Positions 7,153 to 15,497 of a DNA stretch of 64,000 nucleotides are shown piece after piece (positions within the stretch are counted from its first letter, which is position 1; each line of letters begins with the position of its first letter). Under the pieces are notes generated by a model. It was not told the origin of the DNA and did no database searches. It saw only the letters and a list, made by a program, of their open reading frames with translations. This DNA comes from Litorivita sp050633545 (lineage in GTDB: Bacteria; Pseudomonadota; Alphaproteobacteria; Rhodobacterales; Rhodobacteraceae): the NCBI GenBank assembly GCA_050633545.1, contig JBOEGS010000008.1, forward strand, positions 1 through 64,000, read 5' to 3'. Both the position numbers and the translations under genes were made by a program.

Positions 7153-7587
7153 ATGAAACCGGTAATCGTAATTTCTGCAATTCTGGTTGCCGCTGGCTTG
7201 GGCTATGCGATGTGGCCGGCCGCGCCTCAACCATCCGCGAACGATACAGCCGCCAGTCGTGAAGCAGCCGCTTTGGCTGATGTGCTGGTGCCCGAAACGC
7301 TGTCACAGAACGCGCAGATCGGTAAGATCGGCTTTGAAGCCAAATGTGCGGCTTGCCACGGGCTTAATGCTGCGGGTCAAGATGGCGTGGCGCCGCCGTT
7401 GGTCCACATTATTTATGAGCCTAACCACCACGGTGATGAAGCGTTCCACAGGGCCGCTGCAATCGGGGTTCGGGGGCATCACTGGCCGTTTGGCGACATG
7501 CCCCCCGTCGAGGGAATAAATCGGGCAGATGTGGCAATGATCATCGCCTATATTCGGGAATTGCAGCGTGCCAACGGGATCAACTGA
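7153..7587 (+). CDS. membrane-anchored c-type cytochrome
   Basis: A 144-residue class I cytochrome c. One hydrophobic segment (residues 4-20) anchors or exports it; the haem site is CAACH at 65-69, and the Met in FGDMPP is the likely sixth ligand. The ATG at 7153 is chosen over one at 7135 because it directly precedes the signal segment. It is the first gene of the copper cluster, behind a CueR-like promoter and 27 bp before copC. Its likely role is periplasmic electron transfer, perhaps to or from the multicopper oxidase encoded downstream, which is an inference from position. Confidence 0.88.
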   Translation: MKPVIVISAILVAAGLGYAMWPAAPQPSANDTAASREAAALADVLVPETLSQNAQIGKIGFEAKCAACHGLNAAGQDGVAPPLVHIIYEPNHHGDEAFHRAAAIGVRGHHWPFGDMPPVEGINRADVAMIIAYIRELQRANGIN

Positions 7588-7620
7588 TCTTCAGGAGCAA
7601 ACAGTAGACGGGGAATGACG

Positions 7621-7962
7621 ATGAGAAATATTCTACTCGCAGGAGTTATCGGGATTTGGGCAACCGGCGCGATGGCGCACTCCCCCCTCGATGGGACAAC
7701 ACCAGCCAACCAAGCGACTGTCTCTGAGATGCCCGCACAAGTGCGGTTGAATTTCAAAGGCGACATCCGCTTGACGCGGGTCTCGATCACGCATGCAGAC
7801 ACCAACAGCACGGATATGGATCTTGGCGATCAAACAGCATTCATGCAGGAGTTTGCCTTGCCGATGCACGATATGGGTGCGGGTGTTTACGTCATCGAAT
7901 GGCGCGGGCTTGGTGCAGACGGCCATGCCCTGAATGGCACCTTCAGCTTCACGGTTGAATAA
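7621..7962 (+). CDS. copC: copper-binding protein CopC
   Basis: A 113-residue periplasmic CopC-family beta-barrel. A signal peptide ends at AMA, leaving mature HSPLDG; the N-terminal His is the classic Cu(II) ligand of CopC. Further likely ligands are the His in ITHADT and the His in DGHALNG near the C-terminus. The ATG at 7621 has ACGGGG about 7 nt upstream; an ATG at 7615 is the alternative. copD follows with only 2 bp between, matching the standard copCD pair for copper delivery or tolerance. Confidence 0.93.
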   Translation: MRNILLAGVIGIWATGAMAHSPLDGTTPANQATVSEMPAQVRLNFKGDIRLTRVSITHADTNSTDMDLGDQTAFMQEFALPMHDMGAGVYVIEWRGLGADGHALNGTFSFTVE

Positions 7963-7964
7963 GG

Positions 7965-8813
7965 ATGCCTGATGCGTTCGGTCTGGCGGCCATCGTCGCG
8001 AAATTTGCACTCTACGTTGGTGTAATGACTGCGGCAGGTAGGTTGATTGCCACGCTCGTATTTCGGCTGGATCGGGCACGTGGTCCGGTCGCTGCATTTG
8101 CGGTTCTGGGGGTGGTTGCGGCGCTTCTCGTCTTCTCGCTGCGAGGCGCCAATCTGACGGGGGATATCAGCGGCATGACCGATCCCGAGATGCTGGGCCT
8201 GCTTTGGACCACACCTGTCGGTACGGCGTTGTTGTTACGTCTTATGGGCCTTTGTCTGCTGATCGCCGGTCTGTTCATTGGTCGTGCCGGTGTTTGGGTG
8301 TCGGTGTTGGGCGGTCTTGTTGCGATCTGGTCTTTTGATCACGTCGGACACGTCTCTGGCCGTGACACCACACTGCTCGACATTGCTTTGACATTGCATT
8401 TGCTGGCCGTTGCCTTGTGGATCGGTGTTCTTTCACCATTGAAACGCTTGGCATCATCCACTGACACCTATGCTTCGGCAGCGGATTTGGGGCATAGATT
8501 TGGCGTTGTTGCCTCGGGTACCGTTCCGGTGCTGATCATCGTTGGCGGTTACATGGGCTACCAGCTTGTCGGGTCGTTTTCTGCGCTGGTCGGAACTGGA
8601 TACGGGCAGGCCTTGATCCTCAAGGTGCTTCTGGTCAGTGCTCTGCTGCTGCTGGCGGCGGCTAATAAACTTCGGTTCATACCTGCGCTGCGTTCGGGTG
8701 ATCCCGCGGCGGCCAGCCATCTCTCCAAATCCATATCAATCGAATGGTTCGTCATCCTCGCCGTGCTAGGCATGACTGCCATTTTGACCACCACTGTGAC
8801 TTTGCCAAGTTGA
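7965..8813 (+). CDS. copD: copper resistance membrane protein CopD
   Basis: A 282-residue polytopic inner-membrane protein of the CopD family, with about eight hydrophobic segments. Conserved His residues occur in the helices (for example SFDHVGHVSGRD and ALTLHLLAVALWIG), as expected for copper handling. It partners CopC, whose stop codon is 2 bp upstream, and is thought to take up copper from CopC across the membrane. The multicopper oxidase gene starts 8 bp after its stop, so the genes are one operon. Confidence 0.92.
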   Translation: MPDAFGLAAIVAKFALYVGVMTAAGRLIATLVFRLDRARGPVAAFAVLGVVAALLVFSLRGANLTGDISGMTDPEMLGLLWTTPVGTALLLRLMGLCLLIAGLFIGRAGVWVSVLGGLVAIWSFDHVGHVSGRDTTLLDIALTLHLLAVALWIGVLSPLKRLASSTDTYASAADLGHRFGVVASGTVPVLIIVGGYMGYQLVGSFSALVGTGYGQALILKVLLVSALLLLAAANKLRFIPALRSGDPAAASHLSKSISIEWFVILAVLGMTAILTTTVTLPS

Positions 8814-8821
8814 GGACCCAC

Positions 8822-10120
8822 ATGAACAGACGACACTTCTTGGCGACCGCCTCAGCCTCGGCAATCTTGCCACTGCCCACTTTCGCAGCCCAAGCCACGT
8901 TGCGGTTGAAAGCCGAAGCCGTGACGCAGCAAATCCTGCCTGACGCAGAGGGAGCAACGCCCATGCTGGGTTTTAACGGGTCAATGCCAGGCCCAGAGCT
9001 GCGGGTGCGGCGCGGCGAACGGGTGAACATTGCTGTAGAGAACGGTCTTGATGAAGGCACAGCGGTGCATTGGCATGGTATCAGGTTGGAAAACCAGATG
9101 GATGGCGTCCCGATGTTGACGCAAGATCTGATCAATCCTGCAGACACCAAAACCTATAGCTTCACTCCGCCGGACGAAGGCACCTATTGGTATCACTCCC
9201 ACTATATTTCCCATGAACAGGTCGCACGGGGCATGATGGGGCCTTTGATCGTCGAGGATGAAACACCGCCAGATGTGGATCACGACATCACCGTGTTGAT
9301 GGCGGATTGGCAGATGCTGGAAGATGGCAGCCTGTCGGACGAATTCACTGATATGCACAGTGTCGCCCACGGCGGTCATATGGGGAATTTCGCCCGTGCG
9401 TTCCTATCCCAAAAGCAGGTGAAGAAGGGGGACCGTGTTAGATTTCGGCTTATCAATGCTGCGACGAACCGCATTTTTCCTCTAGCGGTCAGTGGGGTGA
9501 GTGGATCGGTCGTGGCCTTGGATGGCATGGCCCTGTCTACACCTCGCCCGATAGAAGGCCTCGTTCTCGCACCGGCGCAGCGTGCCGATTTGATCGTGGA
9601 CATCGCTGCCCCCGTTGGATTTGATATGCTGACCCGTCAGGGACCATATCGATTGGCAGATTTGGCGGTGAGCGGCGCAAATGCGAATAGGCAGGCAAGA
9701 CCGATCATGGCCCTGTCATCGCCAAACCTGCCAACACCTGCCGCCCCTAGCCAGCATCTGACGCTGACGATGATGGGTGGTGCAATGGGCGCTCGCCATG
9801 GCGGCGACAATATCTGGGCCTTCAACAACGTCTCGGACCTGCAACCCGACCCGTTCGGATCATTCCAAAATGGCGAGACAGTGCGGATGACATTCGTAAA
9901 TGACACATCGTTCCCGCACGGCATCCACCTTCACGGCCACCATTTTTATGAAGTTGACGAGAGCGGGGCTCTAGGCGATCTGCGCGATACAACTTTGGTG
10001 GATGCAGGTGAAAGCCGCGATGTTATCTGCGTATTTGACAACCCTGGTCGCTGGCTGCTGCATTGCCACATGCTTAGCCATGCCGTCGGCGGGATGCGCA
10101 CATGGGTGGAAGTGGCATGA
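8822..10120 (+). CDS. multicopper oxidase (CueO/CopA-like), Tat-exported
   Basis: A 432-residue multicopper oxidase. The N-terminus MNRRHFL is a twin-arginine-type signal. All four copper-binding motifs are present: HWHG at 83-86, HSH at 125-127, HGIHLHGHHF in the last domain, and HCHMLSHAVGGM, whose last Met is the likely axial ligand of the type 1 copper. It probably oxidises Cu(I) or another small substrate in the periplasm with oxygen reduced to water. It is short for CueO (about 500 residues) and lacks a Met-rich insert, so laccase-like activity is possible. It overlaps the next cytochrome gene by ATGA. Confidence 0.92.
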   Translation: MNRRHFLATASASAILPLPTFAAQATLRLKAEAVTQQILPDAEGATPMLGFNGSMPGPELRVRRGERVNIAVENGLDEGTAVHWHGIRLENQMDGVPMLTQDLINPADTKTYSFTPPDEGTYWYHSHYISHEQVARGMMGPLIVEDETPPDVDHDITVLMADWQMLEDGSLSDEFTDMHSVAHGGHMGNFARAFLSQKQVKKGDRVRFRLINAATNRIFPLAVSGVSGSVVALDGMALSTPRPIEGLVLAPAQRADLIVDIAAPVGFDMLTRQGPYRLADLAVSGANANRQARPIMALSSPNLPTPAAPSQHLTLTMMGGAMGARHGGDNIWAFNNVSDLQPDPFGSFQNGETVRMTFVNDTSFPHGIHLHGHHFYEVDESGALGDLRDTTLVDAGESRDVICVFDNPGRWLLHCHMLSHAVGGMRTWVEVA

Positions 10121-10542
10121 GGTGGTTGTTTGCAATCGTGCTGTCCGTGGCCTCCATGGCCGCTGCTGATCACAACTGGGATCACCGCGACGTCGTTGCA
10201 GGTCAAAGCCTGTATGCGGACAATTGCGCTTCGTGCCACGGGGCAAACCTTGAGGGACAACCGGACTGGCGGTCCCCCAATGCCGATGGTGTGCTTCGTG
10301 CCCCGCCTCATGACCGGACGGGCCACACATGGCACCACGACGATGAACTGCTGTTCGAATATACAAAATATGGTGGCACTGCAGCTTTGGAAGTCAGGGG
10401 GGTATCCGGGGTCAACAGCGGGATGCCGGCCTTTGGTGAAACGCTCACCGATGAAGAGATTTGGGACATTCTTGCTTACATAAGATCAACATGGTCCGAG
10501 CGGGAAAGAGATGCACAAGCCCGTCGAAATCCGCCGCACTAG
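10117..10542 (+). CDS. periplasmic c-type cytochrome
   Basis: A 141-residue class I cytochrome c with a signal peptide ending near AAADHN, a CASCH haem motif at about residues 37-41 and a likely Met ligand in NSGMPAFG. The ATG overlaps the stop of the multicopper oxidase (ATGA), indicating translational coupling. With the first cytochrome gene, the copper cluster encodes two haem proteins flanking CopCD and the oxidase, so a joint electron chain is plausible. Partner and direction of electron flow are unknown. Confidence 0.9.
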   Translation: MRWLFAIVLSVASMAAADHNWDHRDVVAGQSLYADNCASCHGANLEGQPDWRSPNADGVLRAPPHDRTGHTWHHDDELLFEYTKYGGTAALEVRGVSGVNSGMPAFGETLTDEEIWDILAYIRSTWSERERDAQARRNPPH

Positions 10543-10599
10543 CGAGGCAAGCTCCCCCAGGACAATGAGGATGCTAGGACAGTGCATATGTCCCGCGAC

Positions 10600-10763
10600 C
10601 AACGCGGATCATACCCTTCATTGCACAAACTCCGAAGTGCGCGATAGAGCCCCGATGTTGCATGGTTCTGCCGACACAGCACGTCACCCTTTTGTATGTC
10701 GATTGTGCGATGCGCCTCAGTCGGAAGATGGGCAAATGGATCAGGTTCAATGTGATCCAAATC
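10600..10763 (-). pseudogene. remnant of a Crp/Fnr-family regulator
   Basis: On the minus strand, PFAHLPTEAHRT then IDIQKGDVLCRQNHATSGLYR closely resembles the N-terminal cyclic-nucleotide-like sensor domain of rhodobacteral Crp/Fnr regulators (KGD-LFRQ---TTGLYR). After GLYR the similarity moves to another frame (MIRVGRGTYALS), and no DNA-binding domain follows. The gene is truncated and frameshifted. It lies inside the copper cluster, antisense to it. Confidence 0.5.
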
Positions 10764-10766
10764 ACT
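10751..10766. promoter_or_regulatory. CRP/FNR-family inverted repeat
   Basis: TGTGATCCAAATCACT contains the perfect dyad GTGAT-ccaa-ATCAC and matches the CRP consensus TGTGA-N6-TCACA at 9 of 10 positions. It lies 51-66 bp before the start of the His-rich periplasmic gene, a usual activator position, but it also overlaps the 5' end of the Crp/Fnr remnant, so it may be a leftover autoregulatory site. Confidence 0.45.
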
Positions 10767-10816
10767 TGCGATTCTGGTAAGGGTTCCTAGGCTGATTGAG
10801 ATAACAGGAGCTTCCA

Positions 10817-11338
10817 ATGAAACTAGGTCTTCTCTCAACTGCCATCGTGTTCGCGGCTTCAAGCGCCTTGGCGCAACATGCGCATCAGTCCAGTTCACCG
10901 AGTGAAACAGGGCAATCCCAGTTCGCGGCAATAGCCGAGATTGTAACCTTGCTGCGCGACGATCCTGAAACGGACTGGGCGCAGGTCGATATCAACGCTC
11001 TGCGCGACCACCTTGTTGACATGGATAACGTCACAACCAAGGCATCGGTTCAGCAGGCTGTGGATGGGTGGGGCGTGACCTTTTCGATCACCGGCGACGA
11101 AGTGGTCGCATCGTCCATCCAGCGCATGGTGCTGGCCCATAGCGCGATGCTGCAGCGGGCGTCTGGCTGGACGGTGGTTTCTAAGGCAATGGACGACGGA
11201 GCAACGATGATGGTTCGAGCCAGCTCTGCAAAAGAGATGGAGCAACTGCTGGGCCTTGGCTTTTTCGGGTTGATGACCATTGGTGCGCATCACCAGCAAC
11301 ACCACCTCATGATTGCAAAGGGACGGTCGCCGCATTGA
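10817..11338 (+). CDS. His/Met-containing periplasmic protein of unknown function
   Basis: A 173-residue secreted protein: signal peptide to about residue 19 (ALAQHAHQ), then a soluble domain I do not recognise. His and Met are placed as if for metal binding: HAHQ right after cleavage, MVLAHSAML in the middle, and IGAHHQQHHLM near the C-terminus. AGGAG lies 9 nt before the start. As the last gene of the copper cluster it is a candidate periplasmic copper or haem-associated protein. It may be transcribed separately from the CRP/FNR-like site upstream. Confidence 0.7.
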   Translation: MKLGLLSTAIVFAASSALAQHAHQSSSPSETGQSQFAAIAEIVTLLRDDPETDWAQVDINALRDHLVDMDNVTTKASVQQAVDGWGVTFSITGDEVVASSIQRMVLAHSAMLQRASGWTVVSKAMDDGATMMVRASSAKEMEQLLGLGFFGLMTIGAHHQQHHLMIAKGRSPH

Positions 11339-11827
11339 GCAATAGTGCAAAGCAGATGCTCGGGAACAAAGACCGGCCGGCGGATAGAAAATATCCGGTC
11401 AGGGCGGGCGCGAAAATCGCAACTTGGCTTGAGCTGCCGAGCTTCCCTGTGATTTCAAAACCCACTGTTCCGGCGTCGCCGCCTTCGCCGTGACACGATC
11501 GGTTAGTCGGGCCGGCTTGCGCGCGTCAGCTATTGCAACGCTTACCAGCGGCTCCAAAGCTCCGGCGGGCCGTCATGCGAATGCTGCGGCCCTTCGTTCT
11601 CGTCAGAGCAACGGCTGGTCCGGCCTGCCCGACCCCCTCCGCGCCGATACGGTTGACCACACGGCCAACAATCACCCCAGGAAAACAGCGATCCGAGAAA
11701 TGGGCTTGCGGGTTGGAGTGCCCCAAACGCAACGGGGCCTGTCCGAACCACCACCTTTGGGCAAATGCGCCATAGATCAAAAACGCAGGCCGCAGTCGCT
11801 GTTTTGAAGCGTCATCCGCCCCCTATT
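11339..11827. other. 489-bp stretch without a recognisable gene
   Basis: No convincing protein or RNA was found. A short hairpin, CGGATA-gaaaa-TATCCG, sits at 11381-11397 after the His-rich gene but lacks a T-run. Several open frames of 70-105 codons overlap on both strands at 11490-11807, with no ribosome binding site or known motif. This gap separates the accessory block from the conserved part of the contig. Confidence 0.4.
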
Positions 11828-13279
11828 TTACGCCGAGTTTGACAGGGCCGGATAAAGCGCGCGGTATCGATCAAAGGCGGCATCATACCGCTCTGATAGG
11901 CTCAGGTCGGGGGTGATGACCTGAGCAATCTCGGGAGCGGCCATGACCTCGGATGGGGCGGCGCCCGTGTCGGCACAGATGGCAAGCCGCGCCGCGCCCA
12001 GAGCCGCTCCCAGCTCGCTTGAGCTGGGTAGGGACAGCGGCAGTTGAAGCACATTCGCCAGCGTGGTCAACCAGAACCGCGACCGCGTGCCGCCCCCCAC
12101 TGCCAATACCGTCTCGAGCCTTGCGCCGGTGCTTTGCAACGCGACCAGACTGTCGCGCAGCGCAAAGGCGACCCCCTCGATCACTGCGCGGGTCAAATCA
12201 TCGCGCTCCATCGACACGTCAAGACCGACAAAAGCGCCGCGAATTTCGCTGTCATTGTGCGGCGTCCGCTCTCCCGAAAGATATGGCAAAAAGGTCAGAT
12301 CGGACGGGCCGCTCGCCACATCAGGCAACCGTCCGGACAGGGCGGCAGGGCTTTCGCCAAGGGTGCGCGAGAGCCAGTTGAGGCTGTCGGTTGCCGCAAG
12401 GATCACACCCATCTGATACCATAAATCCGGCACAGCGTGGCAAAAGCTGTGGACCGCCGAATTCGGCGCGGGGGCATAATGATCACGTCCTGCCATAAGC
12501 ACCCCCGAGGTGCCCAGCGAGACAAAACCGGTCCCTTCGCTCAGGCATCCCATGCCGCAGGCCGCGGCGGCGTTATCTCCCGCGCCGCCCGCGACAACGA
12601 CAGGTCCGTCGATGCCCCATTCCGACAAAAGCGCCGCGCGCAGATGTCCGCCCGGAGCGCTACCCTCGACAAGGTCGGGCATCTGCGCGCGGCGCATACC
12701 GCTTGCGGCCAGCGCCGCGTCAGACCATGCCCGAGCGCCCACATCAAGCCATGCGGTGCCCGCGCTGTCGGACATATCCGAAATATGCTCACCAGTTAGC
12801 CAAAGCCGCAGATAATCTTTGGGCAACAACACTTTGGCGACTTTATCAAACAGCTCTGGCTCATGGGTTTTGACCCAAGCCAGCTTGGGCGCGGTAAATC
12901 CGGGGAAGACGATATTTCCGGTGATCTCGCGCATCTGCGGCGCCGCATCGAGCGCCTTTGCTTCGGCGATAGAGCGCGTGTCGTTCCACAAAATGCAAGG
13001 GCGCAGCACCTTGTCATCGCTGTCAATCAGCGTGGCCCCATGCATATGGCCCGATAATCCGATACCCCGCAAACCCGCCAGCGCACGCGGGGCTTTGCGT
13101 CCAATCTCGGCCACAACAGCCTTGCAGGCCGTGATCCAATCTTCGGGATCTTGCTCTGACCATCCCGAATGCGGATGCGCCAAGGTACAACTGGCCTCTG
13201 CCTCCGCATGCACGGTGCCCTGCACATCCGTGAGAATGGCCCGCAGGCCCGACGTCCCCAAATCCAAACCCAGATACAT
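11828..13279 (-). CDS. xylB: xylulokinase
   Basis: A 483-residue FGGY-family sugar kinase with the features of xylulokinase: MYLGLDLGTSGLRA (phosphate-binding start), GLSGHMHG, the catalytic Asp in GGAGDNAAAACG, and the ATP-site GGGTRSRFW. It phosphorylates D-xylulose to xylulose 5-phosphate for the pentose phosphate pathway. The upstream gene, 33 bp away, is a decayed xylose isomerase, so xylB is intact while its normal partner is not. It may act on xylulose or another ketose from a different source. Confidence 0.95.
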   Translation of the reverse strand: MYLGLDLGTSGLRAILTDVQGTVHAEAEASCTLAHPHSGWSEQDPEDWITACKAVVAEIGRKAPRALAGLRGIGLSGHMHGATLIDSDDKVLRPCILWNDTRSIAEAKALDAAPQMREITGNIVFPGFTAPKLAWVKTHEPELFDKVAKVLLPKDYLRLWLTGEHISDMSDSAGTAWLDVGARAWSDAALAASGMRRAQMPDLVEGSAPGGHLRAALLSEWGIDGPVVVAGGAGDNAAAACGMGCLSEGTGFVSLGTSGVLMAGRDHYAPAPNSAVHSFCHAVPDLWYQMGVILAATDSLNWLSRTLGESPAALSGRLPDVASGPSDLTFLPYLSGERTPHNDSEIRGAFVGLDVSMERDDLTRAVIEGVAFALRDSLVALQSTGARLETVLAVGGGTRSRFWLTTLANVLQLPLSLPSSSELGAALGAARLAICADTGAAPSEVMAAPEIAQVITPDLSLSERYDAAFDRYRALYPALSNSA

Positions 13280-13312
13280 CGCTGTGCTCCTCCCTCTATG
13301 TCCCTACCTTTG

Positions 13313-13760
13313 TTAGGCAATCCGGTTCACATAGTTTTCCAATATTTTCTGACGGCCCGAGCGCGGCGTCGGGTTGATCCCTTCGGCCAAAACCCGTGCG
13401 GTCATGGCGGCCAGATCGTTGCCCAACATGGCTTGTGCTCGTGGCTTTTGCCATCCCTCAGAGCGATCCTCAAGCGCGGCGTCCAAAGCGCCATCTTCGA
13501 TCATTGCGGCAGCGGCCTGCCGCCCGCCCGCGGGCACAAACGTCCATCGCGCCAACATGCCCCGCAATCAGGCTCGTGCGTCAATGGGCTGACGGCGCAG
13601 CTTAGCTTCAAAATTGGGTCCGCCGGAGGGAAGCGCGCGGTTTCCAGAACATGGCAACGGGCCAGCGCGCCGTCGGGCGTATTGCCCGAATATTGGGCTC
13701 GTGTCCCAACCCGATCCGCTTGGGCTGTGGGATGATCAGGGCGGGCGCGGCGGATAGGTT
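13313..13760 (-). pseudogene. xylA: xylose isomerase, decayed C-terminal remnant
   Basis: Only the last third of XylA can be read, and it is split over frames. In order on the minus strand: GALARCHVLE, then NFEAKLRRQPID, then (frame change) LIAGHVGAMDVCARG, then (frame change) QAAAAMIEDGALDAAL through NPTPRSGRQKILENYVNR and a stop at 13313. These match the normal XylA C-terminus. The catalytic N-terminal two thirds are missing; a tRNA-Gln gene lies 120 bp further upstream. At least two frameshifts are present, so this is not functional. The 5' boundary at about 13760 is approximate. Confidence 0.85.
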
Positions 13761-13879
13761 TGGGCCTGTGAAACCTACCCCAAACAGCGCGGCGTGCAAA
13801 AATGCGGCCTCGCGCGGTAAAACCGGATCAAGGATCTGGCGCGTTTCGATTCACGCTGAGCGGCAATAAAGAGGTGAAT

Positions 13880-13954
13880 TGGCTGGGATGGTAGGATTCG
13901 AACCTACGGTACACTGTACCAAAAACAGTTGCCTTACCACTTGGCTACATCCCA
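13880..13954 (-). tRNA. tRNA-Gln (UUG)
   Basis: Reading the minus strand: acceptor TGGGATG at 13954 pairs with CATCCCA, followed by discriminator and encoded CCA ending at 13880. The anticodon arm is ACTGT-TTTTGGT-ACAGT with anticodon TTG, and the T-arm is GTAGG-TTCGAAT-CCTAC. All arms fold, total about 75 nt with CCA. Confidence 0.95.
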
Positions 13955-14016
13955 ACTGAGGCCGCTAATTACGCTGGACCGGAGCGCTGATCAAGGCCTT
14001 AGATGCAAAAAAATTG

Positions 14017-15414
14017 CTATTCTTGAGAGCCGCCTGTGCGGTTCAACAAATCTTCGTCCGCGAGGGCCTCTCGTTCCTCTTCGACCATCGATTTGAGCGA
14101 GGTTTCGGCCTGTGCGGCGGTCTCTTGCGGGGGAATCAGTGTTGCGGGGGCGGATTGGGCCGCTTGCGGTGTCTTTTGCGCCTGCGGGGCAGGGCGGGTC
14201 TGCGCGGCGGTTTCGGGCGCGGGCAGGGCGTTGATGCGATAGGTCGGCTCGGGCATGTCGATGCCCGCCTCACCCAGCCGCGCGAGGCTGAGGCGAATCG
14301 CTTCGCTCTTGGCCATGACCGGCGAGGTTTCGCTTTGCAAAATCCACGCGGCCAGCGTCAGCGTCACGGTGCTGTCGCCGATGGTCGAAAGCCATGCATT
14401 GGGCGCAGGGTCGCGCAAGAAGAACGGCAATTCCTCCAGCGTGGCAATCGCCACCTGCCGCGCCTTGGTCAAATCCGCATCGGGCGCGATGCCGATGTCG
14501 AAACTCACGCGGCGCTCGTCATTGCGGGTGTAGTTGATGATCCGCGATTTAAACACCGTCGCGTTGGGTATGCGGATATGGTTGCCGTCGAAGCTGAGCA
14601 AAACCGTCGCCCGCGCGGTCATGCGGATGACATTGCCCTGATCGCCGTCGATCTCGATGGTGTCATTGGGTTTGAACGGCTGGCGGATCGACAGCAGGAT
14701 GGAGGCGATGAAGTTCTCGACCGTATCCTTGACCGCAAAACCGATGGCCAGACCCGCGATCCCCGCCGCGCCGAGGATCGTCGACAAAAGCGCCGTCGCG
14801 CCCAAGATATCGAGCGCCACAACCAGCGCGGCAATCACCGTCACCAGCCGTAAAACCTGGCGGTAGATATCGGCGATGAAGGCGTTGGGCGCGATCCGCT
14901 CCCACGGTTGGCGCCGCCGCGCGATAAAGAACCCCAAGGCCACCACCGCCGCAAAGGCCAATATCGCAACCGCCACAAGCGGCAGGTAGCTCACCGCCGT
15001 CTCGGCGCGGTTTTTCAGCCGGTCCATCAGCGGCGAGAGCCGCTCGGCCACATCGGTGGTTTCGGTGACTTTGTTCTCGATGGTCACCACGCCTTCGACG
15101 CGCGAGGCGAGTTCGCTCAAACGGGTTCTGGATTTGGCATCCAAGGTCTCGCCGCGCAGGGTCACAATGCCCGATGTCACCGTGACCGAGATGTCGCCAT
15201 ATCCCTCCAGTTCGCCCAAAATATCGCGGATGCGTTGGGCGATGGCGGCGTCTTGTTGGGCATTATCGGTGACGGCAATGGCGCCGGTGGGTTGATCGGG
15301 CGCAGCAATGGTTTGCGCCTGCGCGCCGTGCGTCAGCGCCACAGACACCGCCCAAAGCAATGCCAAGACAAGGCGCATGCAGCGCAAGAAGGGCAGGCGA
15401 GGGCAGGTGGTCAT
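14017..15414 (-). CDS. BON-domain MscS-type mechanosensitive channel
   Basis: A 465-residue inner-membrane protein. A signal-like segment (about 10-33) is followed by a periplasmic BON domain (about 50-118, with GYGDISVTVTSGIVTLRG), membrane helices from about 150 and the MscS pore/beta domain (GFAVKDTVENFIASILLSI, then DTIEIDGDQGNVI). The C-terminal tail is Ala/Pro/Gln-rich and probably disordered. It should act as a small-conductance channel relieving osmotic pressure; BON fusions may attach it to envelope components. It stands alone between tRNA-Gln and an SH3 protein. Confidence 0.9.
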   Translation of the reverse strand: MTTCPRLPFLRCMRLVLALLWAVSVALTHGAQAQTIAAPDQPTGAIAVTDNAQQDAAIAQRIRDILGELEGYGDISVTVTSGIVTLRGETLDAKSRTRLSELASRVEGVVTIENKVTETTDVAERLSPLMDRLKNRAETAVSYLPLVAVAILAFAAVVALGFFIARRRQPWERIAPNAFIADIYRQVLRLVTVIAALVVALDILGATALLSTILGAAGIAGLAIGFAVKDTVENFIASILLSIRQPFKPNDTIEIDGDQGNVIRMTARATVLLSFDGNHIRIPNATVFKSRIINYTRNDERRVSFDIGIAPDADLTKARQVAIATLEELPFFLRDPAPNAWLSTIGDSTVTLTLAAWILQSETSPVMAKSEAIRLSLARLGEAGIDMPEPTYRINALPAPETAAQTRPAPQAQKTPQAAQSAPATLIPPQETAAQAETSLKSMVEEEREALADEDLLNRTGGSQE

Positions 15415-15497
15415 GGCATCAATATCCCCATAGTCGCGGCAATCCCCGCCCGCTTCAAGCTAACGCCATCTGCCGCAAGGGCAAACCGCCAAAGCGG

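Noticed and set aside
11490..11807. Overlapping 70-105 codon frames after the copper cluster
   Set aside because: Open in several frames on both strands because of high GC; none has a recognisable domain or start signal.
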